The notes beneath the pieces are model-generated. The model was not told the origin of the DNA. It searched no databases and saw only the letters and a program-made list of their open reading frames with translations. Shown piece by piece: positions 1 to 7,269 of a stretch of DNA of 10,664 bases. A program made the position numbers and the translations under genes. Origin of the DNA: a candidate division FCPU426 bacterium (lineage in GTDB: Bacteria > Oederibacteriota > PGYV01 > Palsa-1178); NCBI GenBank assembly GCA_003167475.1, contig PMTB01000005.1, positions 1 through 10,664 on the forward strand, given 5' to 3'. Position 1 is the first letter of the stretch; every line of letters starts with the position of its first letter.

Positions 1-104
1 ACAGGCTCATGGCGGGCTCAGGGTGGCATGCGCCGCTACACCGCAAACAACGATAAAAAGGTATTTTCTTCATGAAAACGGATTTTGGCGTAAACTGAAA
101 AGAG

Positions 105-133
105 TTGATTTAATCGCTGTTTTGCCTTAAAAT
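105..133 (+). promoter_or_regulatory. Candidate sigma70-type promoter of the LacI-family gene
   Basis: TTGATT at 105-110 is a four-of-six match to the -35 consensus. It is followed after exactly 17 bases by TAAAAT at 128-133, a five-of-six match to the -10 consensus. Transcription would start near 140, leaving a short leader that contains the ribosome binding site AGGAG at 148-152, five bases before the ATG at 158. Spacing and position fit well, but the -35 element is only moderate and nothing beyond sequence supports it. Confidence 0.5.
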
Positions 134-157
134 CATTAAAAACAAACAGGAGATGCC

Positions 158-1168
158 ATGGGCGCCATAACTATAAAGGACATAGGAAAAAAACTCGGGA
201 TAAACCACTCCACAGTTTCCCGCGCCATAAACGGGGATCCGCGCATCAGCGAAGCGACAAGGCTGAAGGTCCTGGAAGCGGTCAAGGTCATGAAGTATAC
301 GCCGAACCTGGCCGCCCGCGGCCTCATACGCGGCAAATCGAATACCATCGCCATAATAACCCCGTCATATTTTTCCAATTTTTCCGTTGACATAATGGCC
401 GGCATAGAACCCGAGATGATAAAGACCCGGTATGACGTGACCTACTATACAACCAGCAAATATACGACCATAGGCACGCAGAACAAGGATTCGGACCTTT
501 TCGCCAAGATACTAAACGAGAAAAAGGCGGACGCTGTCATAGTGAACGGCCCCATAGTGGGGGACCCCGATATCCTTAAGCGTTATAAAAAGGCCGGCAT
601 CCACATAGTGTATATAGAAGGCAAAGGCGACTGGGGCCACAGGGTGCACTATGACAACCAGATGGCCGCGGCCATGGCGGTCAAGCACCTGGTTGAGCGG
701 GGCAGGAAAAGGATAGGGCTTCTCGTCGGGAATTATGATTATGTGGAATCAATGAAGGAACGCCGCGAAGGGTACAAAAAAGCCATGCTGGAGCTCACAG
801 GCAAGTACGACAAGGACCTGACCTTCATGTTCTACGAGGATTTCGGCGACGCGTGCAAGAACGCGCTCATGTACTTTACAGATAAAAAGGTCAACGGCAT
901 CTACGTAGCCACGGGCGACGAGGACGCGGTAAGGGTGATCGATGAGGCGAAAAAAATAGGGATACGGATACCCGAAGATATAGCGATAGTCGGCCAAGAC
1001 GACATGAAGATGGCAAAGGTGGCGGGGCTGACAACGATAAAACAGCCCATATCAGAGATGGGAAAAAAGGCCGTGGAGCTGGCGGTTAATGCCATAGAAA
1101 AGAACGAACTGAAAAAGATGAGGGATGAGATTTTTTATCCGGAGTTGATAATAAGGAAGACGACGTAA
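158..1168 (+). CDS. LacI-family transcriptional regulator
   Basis: This 336-residue protein has the standard length and order of a LacI/GalR repressor. Residues 4-24 form the helix-turn-helix (TIKDIGKKLGINHSTVSRAI), and residues 49-60 form the hinge helix, with Leu56 at the same number as the minor-groove leucine of E. coli LacI. From about residue 62 onward there is a periplasmic-binding-protein-like sugar sensor, ending with the usual conserved stretch (VGQDDMKMA, LTTIKQPISEMGKKA, about residues 274-305). The protein acts in the cytoplasm as a dimer on a palindromic operator and senses a sugar or oligosaccharide. The start is supported by AGGAG at 148-152. It lies on the same strand upstream of two GH30 xylanase-type genes, so a role in controlling xylan use is a reasonable inference. 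The ligand and targets cannot be read from the sequence. Confidence 0.92.
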   Translation: MGAITIKDIGKKLGINHSTVSRAINGDPRISEATRLKVLEAVKVMKYTPNLAARGLIRGKSNTIAIITPSYFSNFSVDIMAGIEPEMIKTRYDVTYYTTSKYTTIGTQNKDSDLFAKILNEKKADAVIVNGPIVGDPDILKRYKKAGIHIVYIEGKGDWGHRVHYDNQMAAAMAVKHLVERGRKRIGLLVGNYDYVESMKERREGYKKAMLELTGKYDKDLTFMFYEDFGDACKNALMYFTDKKVNGIYVATGDEDAVRVIDEAKKIGIRIPEDIAIVGQDDMKMAKVAGLTTIKQPISEMGKKAVELAVNAIEKNELKKMRDEIFYPELIIRKTT

Positions 1169-1200
1169 TTATTTTTATTAAACGCGCATACACCGCTGGA

Positions 1201-1257
1201 ACAAATACCGCAACCCTATTATCCATGTTCCGTGGACTATAGGGTTGCGGTATTTGT
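1201..1257. repeat. Perfect 19-bp inverted repeat, long hairpin between genes
   Basis: Bases 1201-1219 (beginning ACAAATACCG) are the exact reverse complement of 1239-1257. The 19-base gap can add a small inner stem, TCCA 1222-1225 with TGGA 1233-1236. The structure begins 32 bases after the stop of the LacI-family gene, so it could end that transcript in either direction. Only a broken T tract follows the right arm (TATTTGTATGT), so it is not a canonical Rho-independent terminator. The core CCGCAAC recurs at 1269-1275, where it could pair with the right arm instead. A terminator, RNA-processing hairpin or small mobile inverted repeat are all possible. Confidence 0.8.
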
Positions 1258-1336
1258 ATGTAAAGTTGCCGCAACATTCTGTCGTGGATTTTGTCTTATG
1301 TTTGGCCGTTTAAAGCGGACTTAGTAAAGGCAAATC

Positions 1337-4018
1337 ATGAGGGGAATATTGAGGAGAATTGTGGTGCTGAAGGAAAAGCTCATATCAATACTGCTGGTTT
1401 CTTTGTTTATTTCAATTTTTTCCCCTGCCCGCGCCCAGCTGCTAAGCTGGATAACCGTCAACCCCAATATCATCAATGAAAATCAGGTTTATACGATCAT
1501 TATGGGCGTCAGCAACACGGGTGCAGCCGCGGATTTGGGAACCGCGCCTTCATTGCTATCGGGTACGATAGGCAGCCTCATAACACCTGTACAGCCCGCT
1601 TCCGCGGATATAGCGGCCGGCGGGTATCAGGAATATACGTGGGTTTACCAGGCGCTTCCGGGAGTTGCTGGGCCGTCAGCCGTCAATGGGATTGCCGCGA
1701 ATTTAACCGACACCAGTACGGATATCACAAGCCTCAACACGAACCTTATCGAAGCAAAAACAAATCCGGTTTTGTCACAGGATATCTATGTAGCCCCGGT
1801 CGACGTGGCGCTGGGCCAGCAAATAACCATAATCATGAACGTTTCCAATACGGGCGGAAGCGCGGCAATCACCGTCACGCCGCAGCCGTTTATGAAATTC
1901 GGCGCAGGCGGGATCATTATAGTGTCAGCGCCGGTTCCCGCGGATATTGTTGCCGGATCAAACGGTTTTTTTACCTGGATTTATCTGGCGATATCGCCGG
2001 GGTTTGCCTGCCTTTCCGGAAATGTGCAGGGCTTTGCCCAATACAGCGGCCAGCCCGTAAGCTCCGCGGTATCGTCAGGCGACTGCATTATGATAGAATT
2101 CAACACGCCGACAATTACGTACACACCGTCGGTATCGCCGACTGTGAACCTTTCTGAAACACCTACAAACACTCCATCGCCCACACCCACCGCGACAAGT
2201 TCCTACACACTGACGCCGACAAACACGCCAGAAGCCGTTCCCCCGCCGTGTTTTATCTTAAAATGGGGGGATGCCGGCACCGGAGATGGACAGTTTGACC
2301 GGCCAAACGCCGTGGCAGCGGACATTTACGGCAATGTATATGTGGCTGATACCCATAATAACAGGATCGAAAAATTTGATTCGTCAGGGAATTTTCTTGC
2401 GAAGTGGGGTTCTTCTGGAACCGGCGACGGGCAGTTCGACCGGCCAGGAGGTATAGCCGTTGACCTGTCCGGGAATGTATATGTAGCGGATACTTTTAAC
2501 CAGAGGATTGAAAAATTCGACGCGGCCGGTAATTTCCTGGCAAAGTGGGGCTTTTCAGGCGGAGGGAACGGCCAGTTTTATAATCCGTACGGCATAGCCA
2601 TCAGCCCTTCAGGGAACGTTTATGTGGCAGATACTTTCAACGACAGGATCCAGGTATTTGACTCATCGGGTAATTTCCTTTTTCAATTCGCCGGGCCTGG
2701 CCTGGGCAACGGGCAGCTTGGCTTCCCTTATGGCCTGGCAATAGCCCCAAGCGGGAACGTATATGTGGCTGATACAAATAATAACAGGATCCAGGAATTC
2801 ACTTCAGCCGGGGTTTATGTAACGCAGTGGGGAAGTTTCGGGTCAGGAAGCGGAAATTTCAGGGCCCCGGAGGATGTGGCTGTGGACAGCGCCGGGAATG
2901 TATATGTGGTGGAGTCAATCGGGCGAAGGGTTCAAAAATTCGATCCGTCCGGAAGTTATATAACGCAGTGGGGTTCAGTCGGTACAGGGGATGGCCAGTT
3001 CTCAAACCCTGGCGGTATAACCATTGACAATTCCGGGAACATATATGTGGCTGACACAACCAATGACAGGGTGGAAAAATTCGGTTTATGCGCGACCGCC
3101 ACACAGACCCCGTCAATGACGGGAACAGAAGCGCCAACCCAAGCCAAGACGATCACTCCGACCGGCACCCTGACATGCACCCCTTCCCTGACTCCAACTT
3201 TGTCATTCACGCCCGCTTCAACAGTAAGCCCGTCTTTCACATTTACCCCGGCGGGAACAGCGTCCCCCGCGTACACAATTACCGCGTCAGCCACGGCCAC
3301 ATCGACAAACCCGGCCTGCTGCGGCACCCCGTCACTTACCGTGACGCCGACCAGGACACCGGCAGCCGCTCCGGCGGACCTGACCATAAATAAATCAGCC
3401 ACAGGCGACCAGCCTGAAGTAGGCGCTGATGTGACCTTCAATATAACGGTGCGCAATGATACCGCGCAGGATGTAAGCAGCCTTGCTGTGTGGGACACCT
3501 TGCCCGCGCAGCTTGCATATACCGGGTTCTCAGCCATGGTTTCCCCGGCAATCATCGGTAACTACATTTCATTCATTTATCCATCCGTGCCCTCCGGCGG
3601 TATTGTGAATATAGAAATAACGGCCAGGGTAATAAGCTTTGCCGAAGGTTATCCGATTGGCAACCGGGCATGGTGCGACTATTCCGACGCGTATTATGCC
3701 GCGCCCTTAAGGCACCCGGCCATAACCTCAAACACGGCATTTTACCCGGCAAACGAGCCCGTGGTATTCCCGAACCCTTTTAACCGCGGGACCGCGGTCA
3801 ACGGCGTTTTAAAATTTGAAAACCTGGTACCCGGCTCTCTGATACAGATATTTACGCTTTCAGCGGAACTGGTGTATAATATTAATTCCGTGGACCTGAC
3901 CGAAAAGTGGGCCGGAAAAAACATGTACGGCAATGGCGTATCGCCCGGGATTTATTATTACGTAATTACCGCGCCTGACAAACATGTCTACACCGGCAAA
4001 ATTTTTGTGGTGCGCTAA
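1337..4018 (+). CDS. Secreted NHL-propeller protein with DUF11 and C-terminal sorting domain
   Basis: This is an 893-residue modular extracellular protein. A signal peptide ends near residue 34 (PARA before Gln). Residues about 40-140 and 146-252 are two related Ig-like repeats, each with a 'TIIM.VSNTG' strand. A Thr/Pro linker (about 254-304) leads to six 47-residue NHL units (306-585; SGNVYVADT motifs), enough for a closed six-bladed propeller. A second Thr/Pro linker (about 586-679), a DUF11-like domain (about 680-790) and a C-terminal domain follow. The last begins at PNPF (812-815) and ends with PGIYYYVI and TGKIFVVR, resembling type IX-like or FlgD-type sorting domains. NHL propellers usually bind proteins or ligands; no catalytic site is recognised. 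A better start may be GTG at 1364, because GAGGAG at 1351-1356 sits seven bases upstream and gives a shorter, more typical signal peptide. The ATG at 1337 has only AAAGG. Confidence 0.87.
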   Translation: MRGILRRIVVLKEKLISILLVSLFISIFSPARAQLLSWITVNPNIINENQVYTIIMGVSNTGAAADLGTAPSLLSGTIGSLITPVQPASADIAAGGYQEYTWVYQALPGVAGPSAVNGIAANLTDTSTDITSLNTNLIEAKTNPVLSQDIYVAPVDVALGQQITIIMNVSNTGGSAAITVTPQPFMKFGAGGIIIVSAPVPADIVAGSNGFFTWIYLAISPGFACLSGNVQGFAQYSGQPVSSAVSSGDCIMIEFNTPTITYTPSVSPTVNLSETPTNTPSPTPTATSSYTLTPTNTPEAVPPPCFILKWGDAGTGDGQFDRPNAVAADIYGNVYVADTHNNRIEKFDSSGNFLAKWGSSGTGDGQFDRPGGIAVDLSGNVYVADTFNQRIEKFDAAGNFLAKWGFSGGGNGQFYNPYGIAISPSGNVYVADTFNDRIQVFDSSGNFLFQFAGPGLGNGQLGFPYGLAIAPSGNVYVADTNNNRIQEFTSAGVYVTQWGSFGSGSGNFRAPEDVAVDSAGNVYVVESIGRRVQKFDPSGSYITQWGSVGTGDGQFSNPGGITIDNSGNIYVADTTNDRVEKFGLCATATQTPSMTGTEAPTQAKTITPTGTLTCTPSLTPTLSFTPASTVSPSFTFTPAGTASPAYTITASATATSTNPACCGTPSLTVTPTRTPAAAPADLTINKSATGDQPEVGADVTFNITVRNDTAQDVSSLAVWDTLPAQLAYTGFSAMVSPAIIGNYISFIYPSVPSGGIVNIEITARVISFAEGYPIGNRAWCDYSDAYYAAPLRHPAITSNTAFYPANEPVVFPNPFNRGTAVNGVLKFENLVPGSLIQIFTLSAELVYNINSVDLTEKWAGKNMYGNGVSPGIYYYVITAPDKHVYTGKIFVVR
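2252..3091 (+). repeat. Six tandem NHL-repeat units of 141 bp
   Basis: Within the secreted propeller gene, six consecutive units of 47 codons (the last 45) carry the pattern aromatic/W-G..G.G.GQF..P.G(I/V)A(V/I)...GN(V/I)YV(A)D(T)...R(I/V)..F. No insertions or deletions separate them. Units 1-3 and 6 are closest to consensus. Unit 5 is the most divergent, with VVESIGRR in place of VADTxNxR. Confidence 0.9.
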
Positions 4019-4099
4019 AGCCAACCGCGGAGTAGAGGCGCATATAATGCACCAGCCTTTGACCTGATCGTTCTGTGTTGTGACCCCTGACTCCGATGT

Positions 4100-4139
4100 G
4101 GCGGATGATCCTTCGACAAGCTCAGGATTAATATCCGCC
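4100..4139. repeat. Nested extragenic palindrome with CCTTCGACAAGCTCAGG core
   Basis: Outer arms GGCGGAT (4100-4106) and ATCCGCC (4133-4139) enclose inner arms ATCCT (4108-4112) and AGGAT (4124-4128) around TCGACAAGCTC. It lies about 80 bases after the stop of the propeller gene and has no T tract, so it does not look like a standard terminator. From memory, the core CCTTCGACAAGCTCAGG recurs as an extragenic repeat in many environmental genomes; this was not searched. Confidence 0.55.
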
Positions 4140-4315
4140 CTGCAAGAGCCGATATACAAATATCATTATGAATTTTTGCGTGAAACCTGCAACACTGTTT
4201 CCTGTTCCGAAAGGCCTTTTTTAAAAATTACCCGTGATACTCAAAAAAATCTTTTTAAACACCCCCTATTTACCGGTTAATCAAGGCTTTTTTCTTGTTA
4301 AAACACCCCATACCA

Positions 4316-4383
4316 GTTTAAACGTGTTAAATATTGACAAATATCGTTTAACCTTGTATATTTTTATTAACGCAAACGTGTGC
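4316..4383. promoter_or_regulatory. Cluster of candidate LacI-type operators around the GH30 promoter
   Basis: Three imperfectly symmetric sites each centre on CG. Site one is 4317-4330, immediately upstream of the -35, with five of seven base pairs symmetric. Site two is 4339-4352, inside the -35/-10 spacer, matching nine of fourteen bases of the perfect palindrome at 4438-4451. Site three is 4372-4383, GCAAACGTGTGC, with five of six pairs symmetric, just after the predicted transcription start. AAACGTGT is shared by the first (4320-4327) and third (4374-4381). LacI-family proteins with a hinge leucine prefer CG-centred operators, so repression here is plausible but inferred. Confidence 0.35.
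4334..4362 (+). promoter_or_regulatory. Strong candidate sigma70 promoter for the GH30 gene
   Basis: TTGACA at 4334-4339 matches the -35 consensus perfectly, and TATATT at 4357-4362 matches five of six -10 bases, with an exact 17-base spacer. Transcription would start near 4369, giving an untranslated leader of about 138 bases before the ATG at 4507. This is the best promoter in the window and sits amid candidate operator sites. Confidence 0.65.
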
Positions 4384-4437
4384 ACAAGGCTAACAGAACA
4401 GCACAGAATCCGAATCCGGGTTTTGGAATTGCGTAAA

Positions 4438-4451
4438 GTTTATCGATAAAC
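4438..4451. promoter_or_regulatory. Perfect 14-bp palindrome, candidate LacI-family operator
   Basis: GTTTATCGATAAAC is an exact palindrome with a central CG, the typical architecture of LacI/GalR operators. It lies in the leader, about 70 bases after the predicted start and 56 bases before the GH30 ATG. Its half-site CGATAAA also occurs at 51-57, upstream of the LacI-family gene. Binding by the regulator at 158-1168 is an inference. Confidence 0.45.
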
Positions 4452-4506
4452 AATAGTAAGACGGCAATGGGACTTTGCCGGAGAATATAATGCAGGGGGA
4501 CTTAAA

Positions 4507-7191
4507 ATGAAGGCAATGAAAATGGCGGGAAGTCTGACGCAAACAATCAGGACGGGAATAATGCTGCTGATGAGTTTAGCGCTTGGAGCGTCTTTGATCC
4601 AGGCAGCCACAGCGACAATCGACGCAAACACACAGTACCAGACGATCCGCGGATTCGGAGCGGCAAGCGTCTGGATAGGCGGCAAGATAACCGCGGCATT
4701 GGCCGATAAATTCTGGCTGGACGACGCCGTCAACGGGCATGTGGGATTTTCCATGCTGCGTACCCGCATAGTGCCCACCGGAGACGGGACAGAGTCGGAT
4801 GAAACGAGCCCAATGACACTCGCGCGCGCGCGCAACTCCAATATCCTTGTATTCAGCACGGCATGGACCCCGCCTGCGGCGTACAAGGACAATAATAATA
4901 TAGTCGGCGGAAATTTTAACGCCACAGCCGCAAACCAGACAGCTTATGCAAATTGGCTCGTGAATTATGTAAAGGCGGTCAAGTCCCAAAAAAGCATAGA
5001 CCTATACGCAGTTTCCCCCCAGAATGAACCCGACCTGCAGACATCATATGATTCCTGCGCGTGGACAGCGGCGCAGTTCCAGGTTTTCATAAGGGATTAT
5101 ATGGGCCCGGCATTCAAGAGCGCGGGGCTTACCACAAAGATACTGATGCCTGAAGACTCCAAGGACAACCTTTCAAGGTCTGCCGCGGCAATGGGTGACG
5201 CCGTGTGCGCGCCGTATATAAGTATTATAGGAGGGCATATCTACGGAGGCGGGCCTAACACATTGCCGTCCTCATACGGAAGCGCGGAACACTGGATGAC
5301 AGAGTACTCGGATTATTCGACATATGACGGCTCGATAACCAGCGGCATCACATACGCCCTGAGCGTGAACAACTGCATCGTGAACCATAATTTCAACGCT
5401 TATGTTTTCTGGTGGCTGATAAACAACAATACCGACAACGAGGGGCTTTGCGACTCAAGCGGCAACCCGGCAAAAAGGCTCTACACCATGGGCAACTACA
5501 GCAAATTCATAAGGCCCGGATATGTGCGCATAGGCGCGACCGCGAGCCCGGCGTCAAATGTGACATGCTCTGCATATCTCGGTACAAGCGCGGGCAAAGT
5601 CGTGATAGTGGCCATCAACAATAATTCCTCGGCTTCAAGCCAGGCATTTACTTTCAGCGGAATAACAACCTCGTCTGTCACGCCGTGGCTGACCGACGCG
5701 TCGAACGACCTCGTGGCGCAGACTGCGGTCGTTGTTTCAGGCGGGACATTTACATATAACCTGCCCGCAAAAAGCGTCATGTCCTTTGTCGGGTCCACCG
5801 GAACGATTACAAACCCGACAAATACGCCTGTAGTCACGGCTACAAAGATACCGACTGCGGTTCCGACAAAAACCAATACCCCGCTGCCTCCGACAGCCAC
5901 TTTCACATCCACCAAAACGGCTATACCCCCGAGCGCGACATTTACGCAGACCAACACAGCCATACCTCCGAGCGCGACATCGACTTCAACGCTGACGTTT
6001 ACGGCAATTAACACGGTTGTGCCTCCGACAAAAACATCAACGTTAATTGTGCCGACATCGACGTTTACGGCGGTAAACACGGCAGTGCCCCCGACAAACA
6101 CATTCACGGCAGTGAACACGCAGATACCCCCGACAAACACATTCACGACAGTGAACACGCAGATGCCCCCGACAAAAACATTCACGGCGGCTAACACGCC
6201 TATACCACCGACAAACACATTCACGGCGGTGAACACGCCGATACCGCCTACAGACACATTCACGGCAGTGAACACGCCGGTGCCACCGACAAACACGTTT
6301 ACGGTAGTGAACACGCCTGTGCCGCCGACATCAACACCCACCAGCGGGCCGGTTACCACATCCATCAAAATAAAGCTGAAGGAAGCTGACAACAACAACT
6401 CCACAAACAGCCCGCACCCGCAGTTCCTCATAACCAACACAGGCACGCAGGCTGTCAATATGAATACCGTTGAGGTAAGGTACTGGTTCAACTGCGATTG
6501 CACCGGGCAGTCTGTGCAGGTTTATGTTGACTGGGCAGGCAGGCCTGCAACAGGCGCCAATATCACAACGAACGTTATACCGGTAGTAGCGGCCACATCC
6601 CTTGGAAATCAGACCCAGTACTTAAGCTTCAAATTCAACGGCAACTTAACGCTGGGCCCGGGAGAATCCATAGAGGTGCAGTCGAGGTTCAATAAATCAG
6701 ACTGGTCTCAGATGCTGCAGTCGAATGATTGGAGCTATACGAACACGGCTGTATACATTGACTGGAATAAAGTGACCGGATATATTAACGGAAGCCTGGT
6801 TTACGGTATCGAACCCGGAGCCACAACAGGAGAGCTGACTGTTGCAAGCGTCATAACTTATCCAAACCCCGCGGTATCAGGGGCCGGAGCCACGATCAAA
6901 TACACGCTGGCCGGGTCTTCAGCAGGCGGGGTTGCCGCGCAGGGTGAAACAGAAGTTATAAACCCGGACGCTATTGTTGCGCTGCGTATTTTCACTTCCG
7001 CGGGAAGGCTCATATGGAAGAAAACAGTGACAGGCGCGTCCAATGTATCCACAGGCGAACACGCCATATACTGGGACGGCAAAACCGGCGGGAGTTATAA
7101 ACTCTCGACGGGCATATACACCCTGCAGGTGGAGGTAAGCTCCGCAGGCAGCTCGGGAAAAGGGTATTCCAGGATAGTTCTGGTAAATTAA
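4507..7191 (+). CDS. Secreted GH30 xylanase with CBM3 and C-terminal sorting domain
   Basis: This 894-residue enzyme is predicted to cut the beta-1,4-xylan backbone outside the cell. A signal peptide spans about residues 1-34. The GH30 catalytic barrel plus beta side domain (36-430) resembles bacterial XynC-type GH30 subfamily 8: QTIRGFGAAS, acid/base Glu174 in QNEPD, nucleophile Glu266 in HWMTEYS, and MGNYSKFIRPGYVRI. Where XynC has the Arg that grips glucuronic acid (WWYIRR), this protein has Asn (WWLINN, 302-307), so glucuronoxylan dependence may be lost. A Thr/Pro linker (about 431-618) leads to a family 3 carbohydrate-binding module (about 620-772; VEVRYWF, DWAG, QSRFNKSDWSQMLQSNDWS), which usually binds cellulose. 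The end (about 779-894), starting at YPNPA, is a FlgD/type IX-like sorting domain. AGGGGG at 4494-4499 supports the start. A paralogue follows 78 bases downstream. Confidence 0.93.
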   Translation: MKAMKMAGSLTQTIRTGIMLLMSLALGASLIQAATATIDANTQYQTIRGFGAASVWIGGKITAALADKFWLDDAVNGHVGFSMLRTRIVPTGDGTESDETSPMTLARARNSNILVFSTAWTPPAAYKDNNNIVGGNFNATAANQTAYANWLVNYVKAVKSQKSIDLYAVSPQNEPDLQTSYDSCAWTAAQFQVFIRDYMGPAFKSAGLTTKILMPEDSKDNLSRSAAAMGDAVCAPYISIIGGHIYGGGPNTLPSSYGSAEHWMTEYSDYSTYDGSITSGITYALSVNNCIVNHNFNAYVFWWLINNNTDNEGLCDSSGNPAKRLYTMGNYSKFIRPGYVRIGATASPASNVTCSAYLGTSAGKVVIVAINNNSSASSQAFTFSGITTSSVTPWLTDASNDLVAQTAVVVSGGTFTYNLPAKSVMSFVGSTGTITNPTNTPVVTATKIPTAVPTKTNTPLPPTATFTSTKTAIPPSATFTQTNTAIPPSATSTSTLTFTAINTVVPPTKTSTLIVPTSTFTAVNTAVPPTNTFTAVNTQIPPTNTFTTVNTQMPPTKTFTAANTPIPPTNTFTAVNTPIPPTDTFTAVNTPVPPTNTFTVVNTPVPPTSTPTSGPVTTSIKIKLKEADNNNSTNSPHPQFLITNTGTQAVNMNTVEVRYWFNCDCTGQSVQVYVDWAGRPATGANITTNVIPVVAATSLGNQTQYLSFKFNGNLTLGPGESIEVQSRFNKSDWSQMLQSNDWSYTNTAVYIDWNKVTGYINGSLVYGIEPGATTGELTVASVITYPNPAVSGAGATIKYTLAGSSAGGVAAQGETEVINPDAIVALRIFTSAGRLIWKKTVTGASNVSTGEHAIYWDGKTGGSYKLSTGIYTLQVEVSSAGSSGKGYSRIVLVN
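5899..6333 (+). repeat. 39-bp minisatellite encoding a Thr/Pro linker
   Basis: Inside the first GH30 gene, seven contiguous 39-base units (starts 6061, 6100, 6139, 6178, 6217, 6256, 6295) encode the 13-residue pattern TFTxVNTxxPPTx. Three older, more diverged units start at 5899, 5938 and 5995. The reading frame is kept throughout. Such linkers are usually extended, often glycosylated spacers between a catalytic domain and a binding module. Confidence 0.93.
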
Positions 7192-7211
7192 ACAGTATTA
7201 TATTATTATGG

Positions 7212-7235
7212 AGCGGCATACGGGACTGTGCCGTT
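7212..7235 (+). repeat. Weak hairpin between the two GH30 genes
   Basis: CGGCA (7214-7218) pairs with TGCCG (7229-7233), and flanking A-T and G-T pairs extend the stem to about nine pairs with a six-base loop. Only TTATAT follows, so it is at best a weak terminator or a processing and stability element within a GH30 operon. Confidence 0.3.
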
Positions 7236-7269
7236 ATATGCTGAAAAAACACTTGATTGGGGACGTTAA

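Larger units (their letters stand above)
4019..4506. other. 488-base intergenic region upstream of GH30 genes
   Basis: No convincing gene lies here; the short ORFs are low-complexity and overlap the promoter. The left part holds a nested palindrome (4100-4139). The middle is AT-rich, with A/T runs and the short palindrome AAAGGCCTTT at 4210-4219. The right part holds a consensus-like promoter (4334-4362), several CG-centred symmetric sites and a leader of about 138 bases before the GH30 start. Confidence 0.75.

Noticed and set aside
1..75. Possible 3' end of an upstream gene (open frame from 1 ending at TGA 73-75).
   Set aside because: All three forward frames stay open for some distance in this short stretch and no family is recognisable, so the frame cannot be chosen.
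4080..4449. Two short forward ORFs (4080-4280 and 4234-4449).
   Set aside because: They overlap the strong promoter and operator-like sites, have no ribosome binding site, and encode nothing recognisable.
4486..4491. TATAAT close to the GH30 start as a -10 element.
   Set aside because: Transcription would start at about 4498, inside the ribosome binding site, leaving no usable leader; the 4334-4362 promoter is better.
6061..6333. CRISPR array suggested by regularly spaced repeats.
   Set aside because: The 39-bp units abut without spacers and maintain a reading frame, so they are a coding minisatellite.
5496..6503. 335-residue minus-strand ORF rich in Val and Gly.
   Set aside because: It is the antisense shadow of the Thr/Pro minisatellite and the GH30 gene; its repeats come from the 39-bp units.
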